64,000 bases of DNA from Brucellaceae bacterium (GCA_020637755.1 JACKJW010000001.1:124001-188000), one strand, 5' to 3'. Shown: positions 35,992 through 45,587, counted from the first letter of the stretch. Program-made: numbers and translations. The notes: generated by a model from the letters alone, not told the origin.

Positions 35992-36798
35992 TCAGCCGAA
36001 GGCCAGCAGGGCCGCGAGTCCGAGCCCGCCGACAATCAGCCGCCACCAGCCGAACAGTGCATATCCGTGTTTCGAGACGTAATCGAGCAAATGGCGGACA
36101 ACAAAAACGGCGACGACAAAGGCGACGACGAAGCCGGTGGCGATGACGGGCAGATCAGCTGCCGACAGGATGTCGCGGTTCTTGTAGAGGTCATAGGCGA
36201 AGGCACCGGCCATGGTGGGCATGGCGAGGAAGAAGGAGAACTCGGCCGCCGAGCGCTTGTCGGTGCCGAGCAGCAGCGCGCCCACGATGGTGGAGCCGGA
36301 GCGCGAGGTGCCCGGGATCATGGCCAGGCACTGAAACAGGCCGATGCCGAGACAGACATGGAGCGGGTAATCCATGACATCGGTATAGCGCGGCTTCAGC
36401 GTCCAGCTGTCCACCCAGAGCAGGATGATGCCACCGATAATGAGCGTGACGCAGATGGTCATCGGGCTTTCAAACAGCACGGACTTGATGAAATCATGGG
36501 CCAGGGCACCGATGAGCGCGGCCGGCAGGAACGCGATCAGGATGCCGAGGACAAAGCGCCGCGTGCGCGCATCGCGCGGCAGGTCGGTCAGGATTTTCCA
36601 GAGCCGGCCAAAATAGACGGTCAGGATGGCGAGGATGGCGCCCAGCTGGATCAGCACCTCGAAGGCCTTGCCGGTGGACTTGAAGCCGAGGAAATGGCCG
36701 GCCAGCAGCACATGGCCCGTGGAAGACACGGGGATGAACTCCGTCAGCCCCTCCAGAAGCCCGAGAAGAACGGCATCGACGATGGATTGATCGGCCAT
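35992..36798 (-). CDS. uppP: undecaprenyl-diphosphate phosphatase
   Basis: A 268-residue integral membrane enzyme (BacA type) that recycles undecaprenyl diphosphate to the monophosphate carrier needed for peptidoglycan and surface sugars. Both signature regions are clear: EGLTEFIPVSSTGH (about 16-29) with the catalytic Glu and His, and PGTSRSGSTI (about 167-176) with the catalytic Arg. It is convergent with the TauE gene and divergent from the GST gene across 159 bp. Confidence 0.97.
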   Translation of the reverse strand: MADQSIVDAVLLGLLEGLTEFIPVSSTGHVLLAGHFLGFKSTGKAFEVLIQLGAILAILTVYFGRLWKILTDLPRDARTRRFVLGILIAFLPAALIGALAHDFIKSVLFESPMTICVTLIIGGIILLWVDSWTLKPRYTDVMDYPLHVCLGIGLFQCLAMIPGTSRSGSTIVGALLLGTDKRSAAEFSFFLAMPTMAGAFAYDLYKNRDILSAADLPVIATGFVVAFVVAVFVVRHLLDYVSKHGYALFGWWRLIVGGLGLAALLAFG

Positions 36799-36957
36799 GA
36801 TGGCTCCTGTCCGGGCAAATGGGGCTTGCTTGTCAGCACCCCTGCGAGTGCCTATAGCTCGGGACGGTTCACAAAGCGTGACGCGAATCGCCCGTAACAG
36901 GTTTAGCCGCCGGACAAGCGATTCGCCACCGCCGCTTCAAGGCCGCACGAGGATCGC

Positions 36958-37650
36958 ATGCTCACCCTTTTCCACCACCCGATGCTTGCCGGTTGCCGCC
37001 ATGTTCGGCTGATCCTCGGCGAATATGGCGAAGAGCTGTCGCTGATCGAGGAACGGCCATGGCAGCGGCGCAAGGAATTCCTCCAGCTCAACCCGGCCGG
37101 AACGCTGCCGGTGCTTCTGGCAGAAGGCGACATTCCGATTTCCGGTGCCGGTGTGATTGCCGAATATCTTGACGAGACGCGTGGCGTGCTGATGCGCGAC
37201 AAGCGGCTGATTTCCGGCGATCCCTTCGACCGGGCGGAAATCCGCCGCCTTGTCGACTGGTATCTTGTCAAATGCGACGGCGATGTGACGCGCCACATGG
37301 TGCGCGAGCGCGTCTTCAAGCTGGCCATGCCAGCGGATGCCGGGGGCGGCGCGCCGGATGCGGGAGCGCTGCGTGCAGCGCGCGCCAATATCCGCCAGCA
37401 CATGAAATATACCGACTGGCTGGCCGCGACACGGCACTGGCTGGCGGGATCACGCATCACCTATGCCGACATGGCGGCCGGTGCGGCCATTTCCATCCTC
37501 GACTATCTGGGTGAGGTGGACTGGAACGCCTTCCCTGCGGCGCGCGAGTGGTATGCGCGCATGAAATCGCGCCCCTCCTTCCGTCCGCTACTGGCCGAGC
37601 GGGTCACCGGCCTGCCGCCCGTCTCCCACTACGCGGACCCGGATTTCTGA
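36958..37650 (+). CDS. glutathione S-transferase family protein
   Basis: A 230-residue GST-like protein. The N-terminal thioredoxin-like domain (MLTLFHHPMLAGCRHVRLIL, then LNPAGTLPVLLAEGD and the glutathione-contact pair in ISGAGVIAEYLDE) precedes an all-helical C-terminal domain with TYADMAAGAAISILDYLGEV. The class and substrate cannot be read. ATG at 36958 after CGAGGA. Its stop overlaps the queG start by 1 bp (TGATG), so the two are co-translated. Confidence 0.9.
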   Translation: MLTLFHHPMLAGCRHVRLILGEYGEELSLIEERPWQRRKEFLQLNPAGTLPVLLAEGDIPISGAGVIAEYLDETRGVLMRDKRLISGDPFDRAEIRRLVDWYLVKCDGDVTRHMVRERVFKLAMPADAGGGAPDAGALRAARANIRQHMKYTDWLAATRHWLAGSRITYADMAAGAAISILDYLGEVDWNAFPAAREWYARMKSRPSFRPLLAERVTGLPPVSHYADPDF

Positions 37651-38810
37651 TGGCGGGCCGGGGGATCATCACCGACCCCGGCACGCTCGCCCGCCTGATC
37701 CGCGAGGATGCCCGCCGGGAGGGGTTTGACGCCTGCGCCATTGCGCCCGCCGCACTTGCCCCGGACATTGCCGGTGACCTCGCTGCCTTTGTCGCGCAAG
37801 GACGCCACGCCACCATGGACTGGATGGCCGAGACGCTTGAGCGGCGCAGTAGTCCGCAGGCGCTCTGGCCGGAGGCGCGTTCCGTGATCATGCTCGCCAT
37901 GAATTACGGCCCGGAAGACGATCCGTTGGCCTTGCTCGGGGAAGCGGACAAGGCCGCGATTTCGGTCTATGCGCGCCACCGCGACTATCACGACGTCATC
38001 AAGGGCAAGCTGAAGGCGATGGCCGGGCGGCTGGCAGCGCGGTCAGGCCACGAGGTGAAAGTGTTCGTGGACACGGCTCCCGTGATGGAAAAGCCGCTGG
38101 CCATGCGGGCCGGCATCGGCTGGCAGGGCAAGCACACCAATCTGGTCTCGCGGGAGCTTGGCTCGTGGCTGTTCCTCGGCGCGATCTTCACCAGCGCCGA
38201 GCTGCCGGCCGATGTGCCGGAGACGGATCATTGCGGCACCTGCAGCGCCTGCCTCGACGCCTGCCCGACGGAAGCTTTCACCGGACCCTGGCGGATTGAT
38301 GCTGCACGCTGCATTTCCTACCTGACGATCGAGCACAAGGGGCCAGTGCCGCACGCGTTCCGGCCGCTGATGGGCAACCGCATCTACGGTTGCGACGATT
38401 GCCTTGCCGTCTGCCCGTGGAACAAGTTTGCCCGCGCAGCATCCGAGGCCAAGCTCAAGGCGCGCGAAGATTTGCGCGCGCCGGAGATCGCCCATTTGCT
38501 CACCCTTGACGACGCGGCCTTCCGGACCATGTTCTCAGGGTCGCCAGTCAAGCGGATCGGGCGGGACCGGTTCATCCGCAACGCGCTGATCGCCGCTGGC
38601 AATTCCGGCAACGCATCGCTCCGCGTCCCGGTCGAGGGTCTTCTGGCGGATGCGTCGCCACTGGTGCGTGGTGCAGCCGTCTGGGCGCTTCACAGGCTCG
38701 GTGCAGACATGGCGGTGCTCACGGCGCAGCATGCCGCTTGCGAGACTGACGGCGACGTGCTGGACGAATGGACGCGGGCGCTCGGCGGGGACGAGGAAAC
38801 GGGACGGTAA
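37650..38810 (+). CDS. queG: epoxyqueuosine reductase
   Basis: A 386-residue cobalamin- and iron-sulfur-dependent enzyme that makes queuosine from epoxyqueuosine at the wobble base of Asp, Asn, His and Tyr tRNAs. The N-terminal DUF1730/cobalamin domain includes YARHRDYHDVIKGKL, FVDTAPVMEKPLA and GWQGKHTNL. Two 4Fe-4S motifs follow: CGTCSACLDACPT (about 205) and CDDCLAVCPW (about 255). A HEAT-like C-terminal tail starts near residue 310. It starts at 37650, overlapping the GST stop. The SDR gene follows 4 bp later. Confidence 0.96.
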   Translation: MAGRGIITDPGTLARLIREDARREGFDACAIAPAALAPDIAGDLAAFVAQGRHATMDWMAETLERRSSPQALWPEARSVIMLAMNYGPEDDPLALLGEADKAAISVYARHRDYHDVIKGKLKAMAGRLAARSGHEVKVFVDTAPVMEKPLAMRAGIGWQGKHTNLVSRELGSWLFLGAIFTSAELPADVPETDHCGTCSACLDACPTEAFTGPWRIDAARCISYLTIEHKGPVPHAFRPLMGNRIYGCDDCLAVCPWNKFARAASEAKLKAREDLRAPEIAHLLTLDDAAFRTMFSGSPVKRIGRDRFIRNALIAAGNSGNASLRVPVEGLLADASPLVRGAAVWALHRLGADMAVLTAQHAACETDGDVLDEWTRALGGDEETGR

Positions 38811-38814
38811 CGGC

Positions 38815-39681
38815 ATGAGACTCTTCATCTTTGGCGCAGGCTATTCTGCGCTGGCCACGGCACAGGCGCTTTCAGGCGTGGTGCAGGAGATAGCCGGGAC
38901 GAGCCGGCAGGCCGCGCGGCTTGCCGGTCTGCGCGAGGCCGGGCTCAACCCGGTCCTGTTCGACGGGACGGCATCCAGTCTGCTCGACGGTGGTCTTTCC
39001 AATGCCACGCATCTTCTGGTTTCCGCCGGTCCGGACGACCACGGCGATCCGCTACTTGCTGCGGCGCGGCCGCTGCTCACCGGGGCCATGCCCGCGCTGG
39101 AATGGATCGGCTATTACTCGACGGTCGGCGTCTATGGCGACCATGACGGGGCCTGGATCAACGAGGACGCCGATTGTGCGCCGCGCTCGCGCCGTTCCAT
39201 CCAGCGGCGCCAGGCGGAACAATCCTGGCAGGCGATGGGGGAGGAACTGGGCCTGCCAGTCGCCATCATGCGCCTGTCCGGCATCTATGGGCCGGGCCGC
39301 AATGCCTTCTGCAATCTCGAATCGGGAACGGCGCGGCGTCTCGTGAAGCCCGGACAGGTGTTCAACCGCATCCATGTGGAGGACATTGCCGGGGCTACGG
39401 CGCATCTGGCCCAATCGCGGCTTGGCGGCATTTTCAATGTGACCGATGATGAACCCGCCCCACCGCAAGACGTCATCGCCTTCGCCGCAGAGCTGATGGG
39501 CGTGGATGCGCCGCCGGAAACCGATTTCGCCACGGCGGAGCTTTCGCCCATGGCGCGGTCCTTCTATGGCGAGAACAAGCGTGTCTCCAATGCCCGGCTG
39601 AAGGAAAGCGGCTACACATTTCGCCGTCCTGACTACCGCTCCGCGCTGACGGCCATGTGGCAGGCAGGCAACTGGCGCTGA
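38815..39681 (+). CDS. NAD(P)-dependent extended SDR protein (YeeZ-like)
   Basis: A 288-residue NAD(P)-binding protein of the epimerase/YeeZ family. The Rossmann motif is the slightly atypical FGAGYSALATA at the N-terminus, as in this family. WIGYYSTVGVYGDHDGAWINED holds the active-site-like Ser/Tyr region and RLSGIYGPGRNAF follows. The function is unknown. It sits 4 bp after queG and probably forms GST-queG-SDR with it. The 172 bp downstream contain no gene. Confidence 0.85.
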   Translation: MRLFIFGAGYSALATAQALSGVVQEIAGTSRQAARLAGLREAGLNPVLFDGTASSLLDGGLSNATHLLVSAGPDDHGDPLLAAARPLLTGAMPALEWIGYYSTVGVYGDHDGAWINEDADCAPRSRRSIQRRQAEQSWQAMGEELGLPVAIMRLSGIYGPGRNAFCNLESGTARRLVKPGQVFNRIHVEDIAGATAHLAQSRLGGIFNVTDDEPAPPQDVIAFAAELMGVDAPPETDFATAELSPMARSFYGENKRVSNARLKESGYTFRRPDYRSALTAMWQAGNWR

Positions 39682-39853
39682 AAATGCGCTCTGCGCCACA
39701 CTCCCGCCGCGTCGGGGTGACAGTGTCCGGTGCCGCGTTTACAGTTTGCAAACCATATGGCGGCCAACGATGAGGCAGCCAGCAATGGCTGTTGAGGCCT
39801 GATGGGTCCCGCTCGGATCAAGGCCAGCTGACGAGACAAACCGGATTGCGCCC

Positions 39854-40879
39854 ATGTCCCTGATCTTCCGACTGACCGGAATCCTCATGCTGCTGCTGTC
39901 GGCCGGGCTGGCACCGGCCAATGCCGAACCGCTGGCCAAGACGCTGTTTGGCGCGCAGAAGCTGCCTGCCGCCACGGCTCCCGCCTCCTACGGCTTTTAC
40001 TCCAAGGGCTGCTTTGCGGGTGGCGTGGCGATTGCCACCGACGGTCCGGCCTGGCAGGCGATGCGTCTTTCGCGAAACCGGCGCTGGGGGCATCCGGACC
40101 TGATCGCCGTTGTCGCGCAGCTTTCGGAGAAGGCACGGGCCGACGGCTGGAACGGCCTGCTTGTCGGCGACATTTCGCAGCCGCGCGGCGGGCCGATGCT
40201 GACCGGCCATGCCTCGCACCAGATCGGGCTGGATGCCGACATCTGGTTCACACCCATGCCCGACCGCCGCCTTTCTGCCGGTGAACGCGAAAGCATGTCG
40301 GCGGTCTCCATGCTGAAGGGCGATTCGCTTTACGTGGACGACCGCATCTGGACCAAGGCGCATGAGGCCGTGCTGCGCAATGCGGCGAAGTTTCCGCAGG
40401 TGGAGCGCATCCTCGTCCATCCGGGCATCAAGAAGAAGCTCTGTGACACGGTGACGGGCGACCGCTCCTGGCTCTACAAGGTCCGCCCGTTCTGGGGACA
40501 CAACTATCATTTCCACCTGCGCATCGGCTGCCCGAAGGGTTCGACCGGCTGCAAGGGACAGGCCGAACCGTCCCGCAGCGACGGCTGCGACAAGTCGCTG
40601 GACTGGTGGTTCACTGAAGAGCCCTGGCGCAAGCCGAAGCCCGGCACCAAAAAGGAGCCGAAAGCGCGCGACGTGATGACCATGGCTGCCCTGCCGCCGG
40701 CCTGCCGCAGCGTGCTGGATGCGCCCTCCCCCGTCTCGGAGGCTGCGGTGACGGTGACCGGCCCGCGCACGGCCATCGCCGCCAGAACGGATGCGGCGGC
40801 GCCGGTGCCCGCTTCGGCCTTCGCGCCGGCGCCCAAGCCCGCCGAGATGCCGCTGCCGACGCCGCGCCCGGAAGAATAA
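39854..40879 (+). CDS. mepA: penicillin-insensitive murein endopeptidase
   Basis: A 341-residue periplasmic LAS-family metallopeptidase that cuts D-Ala-mDAP cross-links in peptidoglycan. The signal peptide ends near APANAEP (residue 24). Zinc ligands are visible in GHASHQIGLDADIWF and in the HNYHFHLRIGCP block. It has a proline/alanine-rich C-terminal tail from about residue 270 (ending PLPTPRPEE), longer than in E. coli MepA and probably disordered. It stands alone, 99 bp before the ABC exporter. Confidence 0.94.
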   Translation: MSLIFRLTGILMLLLSAGLAPANAEPLAKTLFGAQKLPAATAPASYGFYSKGCFAGGVAIATDGPAWQAMRLSRNRRWGHPDLIAVVAQLSEKARADGWNGLLVGDISQPRGGPMLTGHASHQIGLDADIWFTPMPDRRLSAGERESMSAVSMLKGDSLYVDDRIWTKAHEAVLRNAAKFPQVERILVHPGIKKKLCDTVTGDRSWLYKVRPFWGHNYHFHLRIGCPKGSTGCKGQAEPSRSDGCDKSLDWWFTEEPWRKPKPGTKKEPKARDVMTMAALPPACRSVLDAPSPVSEAAVTVTGPRTAIAARTDAAAPVPASAFAPAPKPAEMPLPTPRPEE

Positions 40880-40978
40880 GCGCCTCGCTTCAGCACTGGT
40901 TTTCGGGCCGCAATGCCGTTATGAAGGCGCGCGCGCAAGCGAAGGCGCACGCCGAGGCAGTCAACGGAACCCCGCTTC

Positions 40979-42808
40979 ATGGGACGAAAGAACGTCACAA
41001 GACAGAGGCCGCGCGCCGGCGAGGTGATCGGCGTCGTGCGCCGCATCGTCGCGGAGAACGGACGCGACTATTTCTGGACCTATGTCTTTGCGATTGTCTG
41101 CCTGCTGGCTATTGCCGGAGCGACCGCCTATCTCGCCTGGATCATCCGCGATGTCGTTGACCAGATCTTCTATCGCGACCGCAAGGATGTGATCTTCCTG
41201 CTGTCGGGCTCCGTGTTCCTGGCCTTCCTGGTGCGCGGGCTGGCTTCCTACGGACAGGCGATTGCGCTGGCCAAGGTCGGCAACAACATTGTCGCGCGCT
41301 ACCAGCGGCGCATCTTCGACAAGCTGCTCTCGCTCGGCATGAATTTCTATGCCGACCAGCGCTCCGGCCAGCTGACCGCCAAGCTGAACCAGAACATCAG
41401 CGGCGTGCGCAACGTGATGAACATCACGCTGACGTCGATCGCGCGGGATGCCGTGTCGCTGATCGGCCTTGTCGGGGTCATGTTCTACCAGGACCCGGTG
41501 CTGTCCTGTGTGCTGTTCCTTCTCGGCCCACCCATTGCCTTCGGCATCAACCACCTGATGAAGCGCATCCGACTGGTGACACGCCAGCTCGTCAACCTGA
41601 ACTCGCGCCTGCTTGGCGCCTTCCAGGAGACAACGCAGGGCATTTCCATCGTCAAGGCCTTCACCATGGAGGAGCAGCTGCACGGGAAGATGGCGGAACT
41701 GATCGAGCAGGCCGAAGCACGCTCCAACAAGATCACGCAGGTGCAGGAGCGTGCGACGCCCGCAGCCGAGATCCTCGCCGGCATCCTGGTTTCCTGTGCG
41801 GTCGCCTATACGGGTTTCAAGACGCTGGAAACGGGCAGCCTGCCCGGTTCCATGGTCGCTTTCATCACGGCCATGATGCTGGCCTATGATCCGGCGCGCC
41901 GTCTCGCCAGGGTGCAGGTCGGGCTGGAACAGGCGCTCGTCAACGCGCGCATGATCTACGAGCTGCTCGATGAGGAAGCCCACCAGCCGGATGCGCCGGG
42001 CGCGACGGAACTGAAGACCGATGCGGGCGAGATCACCTTCGACGATGTCACCTTCGGCTACAATTCCGCCCTGCCGGTGGTGCGCGGCGTGTCGCTGACG
42101 GCCAAGGCCGGGCAGACCACGGCGATTGTCGGCGCGTCGGGGGCCGGAAAGACCACGCTGATCGCCCTGGTGCAGCGCTTCTACGATCCGGCATCCGGGC
42201 GCATCCTCATCGACGGGCAGGACATTGCCGGGGTCACGAAATCCTCGCTGCGCCATGCCATCGCCTATGTCTCGCAGCAGCCCTATCTGTTCGAGGGGAC
42301 GATCCGCGACAACATCCGCTACGGCCGCGCCGATGCCACGGATGCCGAGATCGAAGCTGCGGCACGCACTGCCCATGCCGAGGACTTCATCCTCGCCCAG
42401 CCCATGGGCTATGATACGCCGGTCGGCGAAGGTGGCGCGACGCTTTCGGGCGGCCAGCGCCAGCGCCTTTCCATCGCGCGCGCCATCGTGCGCCGGGCGC
42501 CGATCCTGCTGCTCGACGAAGCGACCTCCGCGCTCGACAATGAATCGGAGAAGATGGTGCAGATGGCGCTCGACACGGCGATGCGCGACCGCACCACATT
42601 GGTGATCGCCCACCGCCTTTCCACCGTGGTCAATGCCGACAAGATCGTCGTCATGGACAAGGGAGCAGTGGTGGAAGAAGGCACCCACGCCACGCTGATG
42701 GCCGACGGTTCCGGCATCTACCGGCGGTTCCATGACATGCAGGTGGCGCGGCAGGATGCGCCCGCCGCCGACACGGATGCCACGCGTACCGGCGAAGGAG
42801 ACCTATGA
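40979..42808 (+). CDS. ABC exporter, fused permease-ATPase (MsbA-like)
   Basis: A 609-residue half-size exporter. The six-helix transmembrane domain (about 35-330) is followed by the nucleotide-binding domain with Walker A GASGAGKTT, signature LSGGQRQRLSIARA, Walker B ILLLDEATSALD and switch His in VIAHRLS. It resembles MsbA/lipid exporters, but the substrate cannot be decided from the sequence. Its last four bases overlap the dapB start (ATGA), an unusual partner for lysine biosynthesis. Confidence 0.93.
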   Translation: MGRKNVTRQRPRAGEVIGVVRRIVAENGRDYFWTYVFAIVCLLAIAGATAYLAWIIRDVVDQIFYRDRKDVIFLLSGSVFLAFLVRGLASYGQAIALAKVGNNIVARYQRRIFDKLLSLGMNFYADQRSGQLTAKLNQNISGVRNVMNITLTSIARDAVSLIGLVGVMFYQDPVLSCVLFLLGPPIAFGINHLMKRIRLVTRQLVNLNSRLLGAFQETTQGISIVKAFTMEEQLHGKMAELIEQAEARSNKITQVQERATPAAEILAGILVSCAVAYTGFKTLETGSLPGSMVAFITAMMLAYDPARRLARVQVGLEQALVNARMIYELLDEEAHQPDAPGATELKTDAGEITFDDVTFGYNSALPVVRGVSLTAKAGQTTAIVGASGAGKTTLIALVQRFYDPASGRILIDGQDIAGVTKSSLRHAIAYVSQQPYLFEGTIRDNIRYGRADATDAEIEAAARTAHAEDFILAQPMGYDTPVGEGGATLSGGQRQRLSIARAIVRRAPILLLDEATSALDNESEKMVQMALDTAMRDRTTLVIAHRLSTVVNADKIVVMDKGAVVEEGTHATLMADGSGIYRRFHDMQVARQDAPAADTDATRTGEGDL

Positions 42809-43626
42809 TGCAGGAGATGAAGCTTGTCGTGGCGGGAGCCGCGGGGCGCATGGGCAAGGCGCTGATCCGTGCCGTGACCGAAATGCCGGGTGCCACCGTG
42901 TGTGCAGCCCTTGAACGGGAAGGCTCGGCGGCGCTCGGTCAGGACGCCGGAGAGATGGCGGGCGCGGGAAGGCTCGGCGTCGCCGTGACTGCCGATCCGC
43001 TGGCCGCCATCGCGAAAGCCGACGGCATTCTCGATTTCACCGGCCCGGCCGCGACGGTGTCCTTTGCCGGCTATGCGGCGCAGGCGCGCATCGCGCACGT
43101 GATCGGCACGACAGGCTGCTCGGACGAGGACAATGCGAAGATCGAAGCGGCGGCGCGCCACGCGGCGATCGTCAAGTCCGGCAACATGAGCCTTGGCGTC
43201 AACCTGCTGGCCGTGCTCGTCGAGCAGGCGGCGCGCGCACTTGAGGCCGGTGATTTCGACATCGAGGTGCTGGAAATGCACCACCGGCACAAGGTGGACG
43301 CGCCCTCCGGAACCGCGCTGCTTCTTGGCGAGGCCGCCGCGCGCGGGCGGCAGATTGCGCTGAAGGACAAATCGGTGCGCGTGCGCGACGGGCATACGGG
43401 CGCGCGCGAGGAAGGCACCATCGGCTTTGCCACGCTACGCGGCGGTTCGGTTGTCGGCGACCATTCCGTGATCCTGGCAGGGCCGGGCGAGCGTATCACG
43501 CTGTCGCACCATGCGGAGGACCGGTCGATCTTCGCGCGCGGCGCGGTCAAGGCCGCGCTCTGGGCGCATGGCCGCAAGCCCGGCCTCTACACGATGCAGG
43601 ATGTGCTGGGGCTGACCGGCGCCTGA
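42805..43626 (+). CDS. dapB: 4-hydroxy-tetrahydrodipicolinate reductase
   Basis: A 273-residue NAD(P)H-dependent reductase of the diaminopimelate/lysine pathway. The dinucleotide motif GAAGRMGKALIRA is at the N-terminus, followed by GTTGCSDEDN, SGNMSLGVNLLAV and the catalytic His region EMHHRHKVDAPSGTALLLGE. Start at 42805 after AAGGAGA; an adjacent in-frame ATG at 42808 is possible. It overlaps the ABC exporter by 4 bp and is followed 53 bp later by gpmA. Confidence 0.96.
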   Translation: MMQEMKLVVAGAAGRMGKALIRAVTEMPGATVCAALEREGSAALGQDAGEMAGAGRLGVAVTADPLAAIAKADGILDFTGPAATVSFAGYAAQARIAHVIGTTGCSDEDNAKIEAAARHAAIVKSGNMSLGVNLLAVLVEQAARALEAGDFDIEVLEMHHRHKVDAPSGTALLLGEAAARGRQIALKDKSVRVRDGHTGAREEGTIGFATLRGGSVVGDHSVILAGPGERITLSHHAEDRSIFARGAVKAALWAHGRKPGLYTMQDVLGLTGA

Positions 43627-43679
43627 GTTTTCAAGACGACCGCCCGAAAGGGCAGAAGATACATGCAAGGAGCATCGAC

Positions 43680-44300
43680 ATGGCTGGCACGCTGGTTCTC
43701 GTCCGTCACGGACAGAGCGAATGGAACCTGAAGAACCTTTTCACCGGCTGGAAGGATCCGGGCCTGACCGAGAAGGGCGTGGCGGAAGCCAAGGCCGCCG
43801 GACAGGCGCTCAGGGCCAGGGGCCTGCATTTCGACATCGCCTTCACCTCCGATCTGACGCGCGCCCAGAACACGCTCAAGCTTATCCTGGAAGAAATGGG
43901 CCAGACCGGCCTTGAGACGCGCAAGGACATCGCGCTCAACGAACGCGACTATGGCGACCTGTCGGGCCTCAACAAGGACGATGCGCGTGCCAAGTGGGGC
44001 GAGGAGCAGGTGCATGTTTGGCGGCGCTCCTATGACGTTCCGCCGCCCGGCGGCGAGAGCCTGAAGGACACGCTGGCGCGCACGCTGCCCTATTTCGTCA
44101 CCGACATCCTGCCGCAGGTGATGGCCGGAAAGACGGTAATCGTGGCCGCGCACGGCAACTCGCTGCGCTCCATCTGCATGGTGCTGGAACAGCTCGACAA
44201 GGACGCCATCGTGGGCTTCGAGATCGCTACCGGCGAGCCGATGATCTACACGCTGGGAGCCGATACGCTGGTCACTGAAAAAAGCGTTCTGGCCAAATAA
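43680..44300 (+). CDS. gpmA: 2,3-bisphosphoglycerate-dependent phosphoglycerate mutase
   Basis: A 206-residue histidine-phosphatase enzyme that interconverts 3- and 2-phosphoglycerate. The phosphohistidine motif LVRHGQSEWN is at 7-16. FTGWKDPGLTEKG, SDLTRAQNT, NERDYGDLSG and the second catalytic His in VAAHGNSLR follow. It is shorter than E. coli GpmA (about 250), as is usual in alphaproteobacteria. It follows dapB, an arrangement seen in rhizobia. The tRNA-Leu promoter starts 16 bp after its stop. Confidence 0.96.
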   Translation: MAGTLVLVRHGQSEWNLKNLFTGWKDPGLTEKGVAEAKAAGQALRARGLHFDIAFTSDLTRAQNTLKLILEEMGQTGLETRKDIALNERDYGDLSGLNKDDARAKWGEEQVHVWRRSYDVPPPGGESLKDTLARTLPYFVTDILPQVMAGKTVIVAAHGNSLRSICMVLEQLDKDAIVGFEIATGEPMIYTLGADTLVTEKSVLAK

Positions 44301-44316
44301 TTTCGCTCATATCGCG

Positions 44317-44345
44317 TTGACAGCGGCGGTGTGGCCGAATACATC
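44317..44345 (+). promoter_or_regulatory. sigma-70-type promoter of tRNA-Leu
   Basis: A perfect -35 TTGACA (44317-44322) is separated by 17 bp from TACATC (44340-44345). Transcription would begin about 5 bp before the tRNA 5' end at 44357. Confidence 0.7.
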
Positions 44346-44356
44346 ACCGCTGCAAC

Positions 44357-44441
44357 GCCCAGATGGCGGAATTGGTAGACGCGCACGGTTCAGGTCCGTG
44401 TGCCGCAAGGCGTGGAGGTTCGAGTCCTCTTCTGGGCACCA
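44357..44441 (+). tRNA. tRNA-Leu (anticodon CAG)
   Basis: A complete 85-nt class II tRNA with encoded CCA. Acceptor GCCCAGA pairs with TCTGGGC, the anticodon arm is CACGG-TTCAGGT-CCGTG giving anticodon CAG, the long variable arm is TGCCGCAAGGCGT, and the T-arm is GGAGG-TTCGAGT-CCTCT. It reads CUG, the main leucine codon in GC-rich genomes. Confidence 0.97.
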
Positions 44442-44462
44442 ATTCTGATCGCACAAGCGATT

Positions 44463-44507
44463 GAAAAAGCGCCGCTTTCCCTCACCGGAAGGCGGCGTTT
44501 CGCTTTT
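44463..44507 (+). terminator. terminator after tRNA-Leu
   Basis: GCCGCTTTCC (44471-44480) pairs with GGAAGGCGGC (44487-44496) with one G-T wobble and a 6-nt loop, then GTTTCGCTTTTC. Flanking AAAAAGC and GCTTTT can extend the stem. The remaining 210 bp up to the crotonase gene hold nothing I recognise. Confidence 0.7.
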
Positions 44508-44717
44508 CTGGCACAAGCATTCGCGCGCGGCTCGCCGCCCCGGAACCGGAGCCCGTTGCGGGCGGCTTCTCTCTTGCCTGGGCGGCTGTCCGACAGGCCT
44601 CACGCACAAAGCCGATGCGCACAGGCCATACACACCGTCTTTGCATATCTGCACATTGCGCGCACGCGACGAGGCGGTCCAATATCGCCGCAAGGACCGA
44701 CAGGGAGGCTTGCCAGA

Positions 44718-45512
44718 ATGAAGCTTGAAGACGTGACGCTTACCACCCTTGCCATGGAGATTGACGGAGAGGGCATCGCAACGGTGCGGCTGAACCGGCC
44801 CGACAAGCGCAACGCGCTGGATGCCGGGACAATCGAGCAACTGGTCGACCTGTTTTCCGCCCTGCCCCGCTCCGGCGTGCGCGCGGTGGTGCTTTGCGCG
44901 GCGGGTGACCACTTCTCTGCCGGCCTCGACCTGGTGGAGCACCACCGGCAGGAACGCAGCGCGTCGGATTTCATGCATGTGTGCCTGCGCTGGCACGAGG
45001 CCTTCAACAAGATGGAATATTCCGGCGTGCCGGTGATTGCGGCGCTGAAGGGTGCGGTTGTCGGTGGCGGGCTGGAACTGGCCTCCGCCGCCCATATCCG
45101 GGTGGCCGACCGCACCACCTACTTCGCCCTGCCGGAGGGCCAGCGCGGCCTCTTCACCGGTGGCGGTGCCACCATCCGCGTTGCCGATCTCGTCGGAAAG
45201 GCTCGCATGATCGACATGATGCTGACGGGGCGCATCTACAAGGATGAGGAAGCCGTTTCGGTGGGGCTGGCGCAGTATCTGGTGGATGACAGCGAGGCCA
45301 AGGCTTTCGAGATTGCACGGGCGGCAGCCAAGAACCCGCCGCTTTCCAATTTCGCGATCTGCTCGGCGATCTCCCACATGCAGAACATGAGCGCGCTGGA
45401 TGCGGCCTATGCGGAATCGGTGGTGGCCGGCATCGTCAACACGCAGCCTGCCTCGCGCGACCGGCTGGAGGCCTTCGCCAACAAGACCGCCGCCCGGGTG
45501 AAACCCGTTTGA
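44718..45512 (+). CDS. crotonase family enoyl-CoA hydratase/isomerase
   Basis: A 264-residue crotonase-fold enzyme acting on acyl-CoA. The oxyanion-hole and CoA-binding segments DHFSAGLDL and KGAVVGGGLELA are intact, with LPEGQRGLFTGGGATIRVADLVG after them. The Glu of LPEGQ is at a position used in catalysis by many members. The exact reaction (hydratase, isomerase or other) cannot be read. The ATG at 44718 after GGGAGG excludes an upstream reading through tRNA-Leu. The EamA gene follows 75 bp later. Confidence 0.88.
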   Translation: MKLEDVTLTTLAMEIDGEGIATVRLNRPDKRNALDAGTIEQLVDLFSALPRSGVRAVVLCAAGDHFSAGLDLVEHHRQERSASDFMHVCLRWHEAFNKMEYSGVPVIAALKGAVVGGGLELASAAHIRVADRTTYFALPEGQRGLFTGGGATIRVADLVGKARMIDMMLTGRIYKDEEAVSVGLAQYLVDDSEAKAFEIARAAAKNPPLSNFAICSAISHMQNMSALDAAYAESVVAGIVNTQPASRDRLEAFANKTAARVKPV

Positions 45513-45587
45513 GCCGGGCCCGCGCAAAATGCGTTTGACCGCGCCGGTGCCGCGCTTCACTGTCGGCGCGCAAACGGGAGGGACAGG

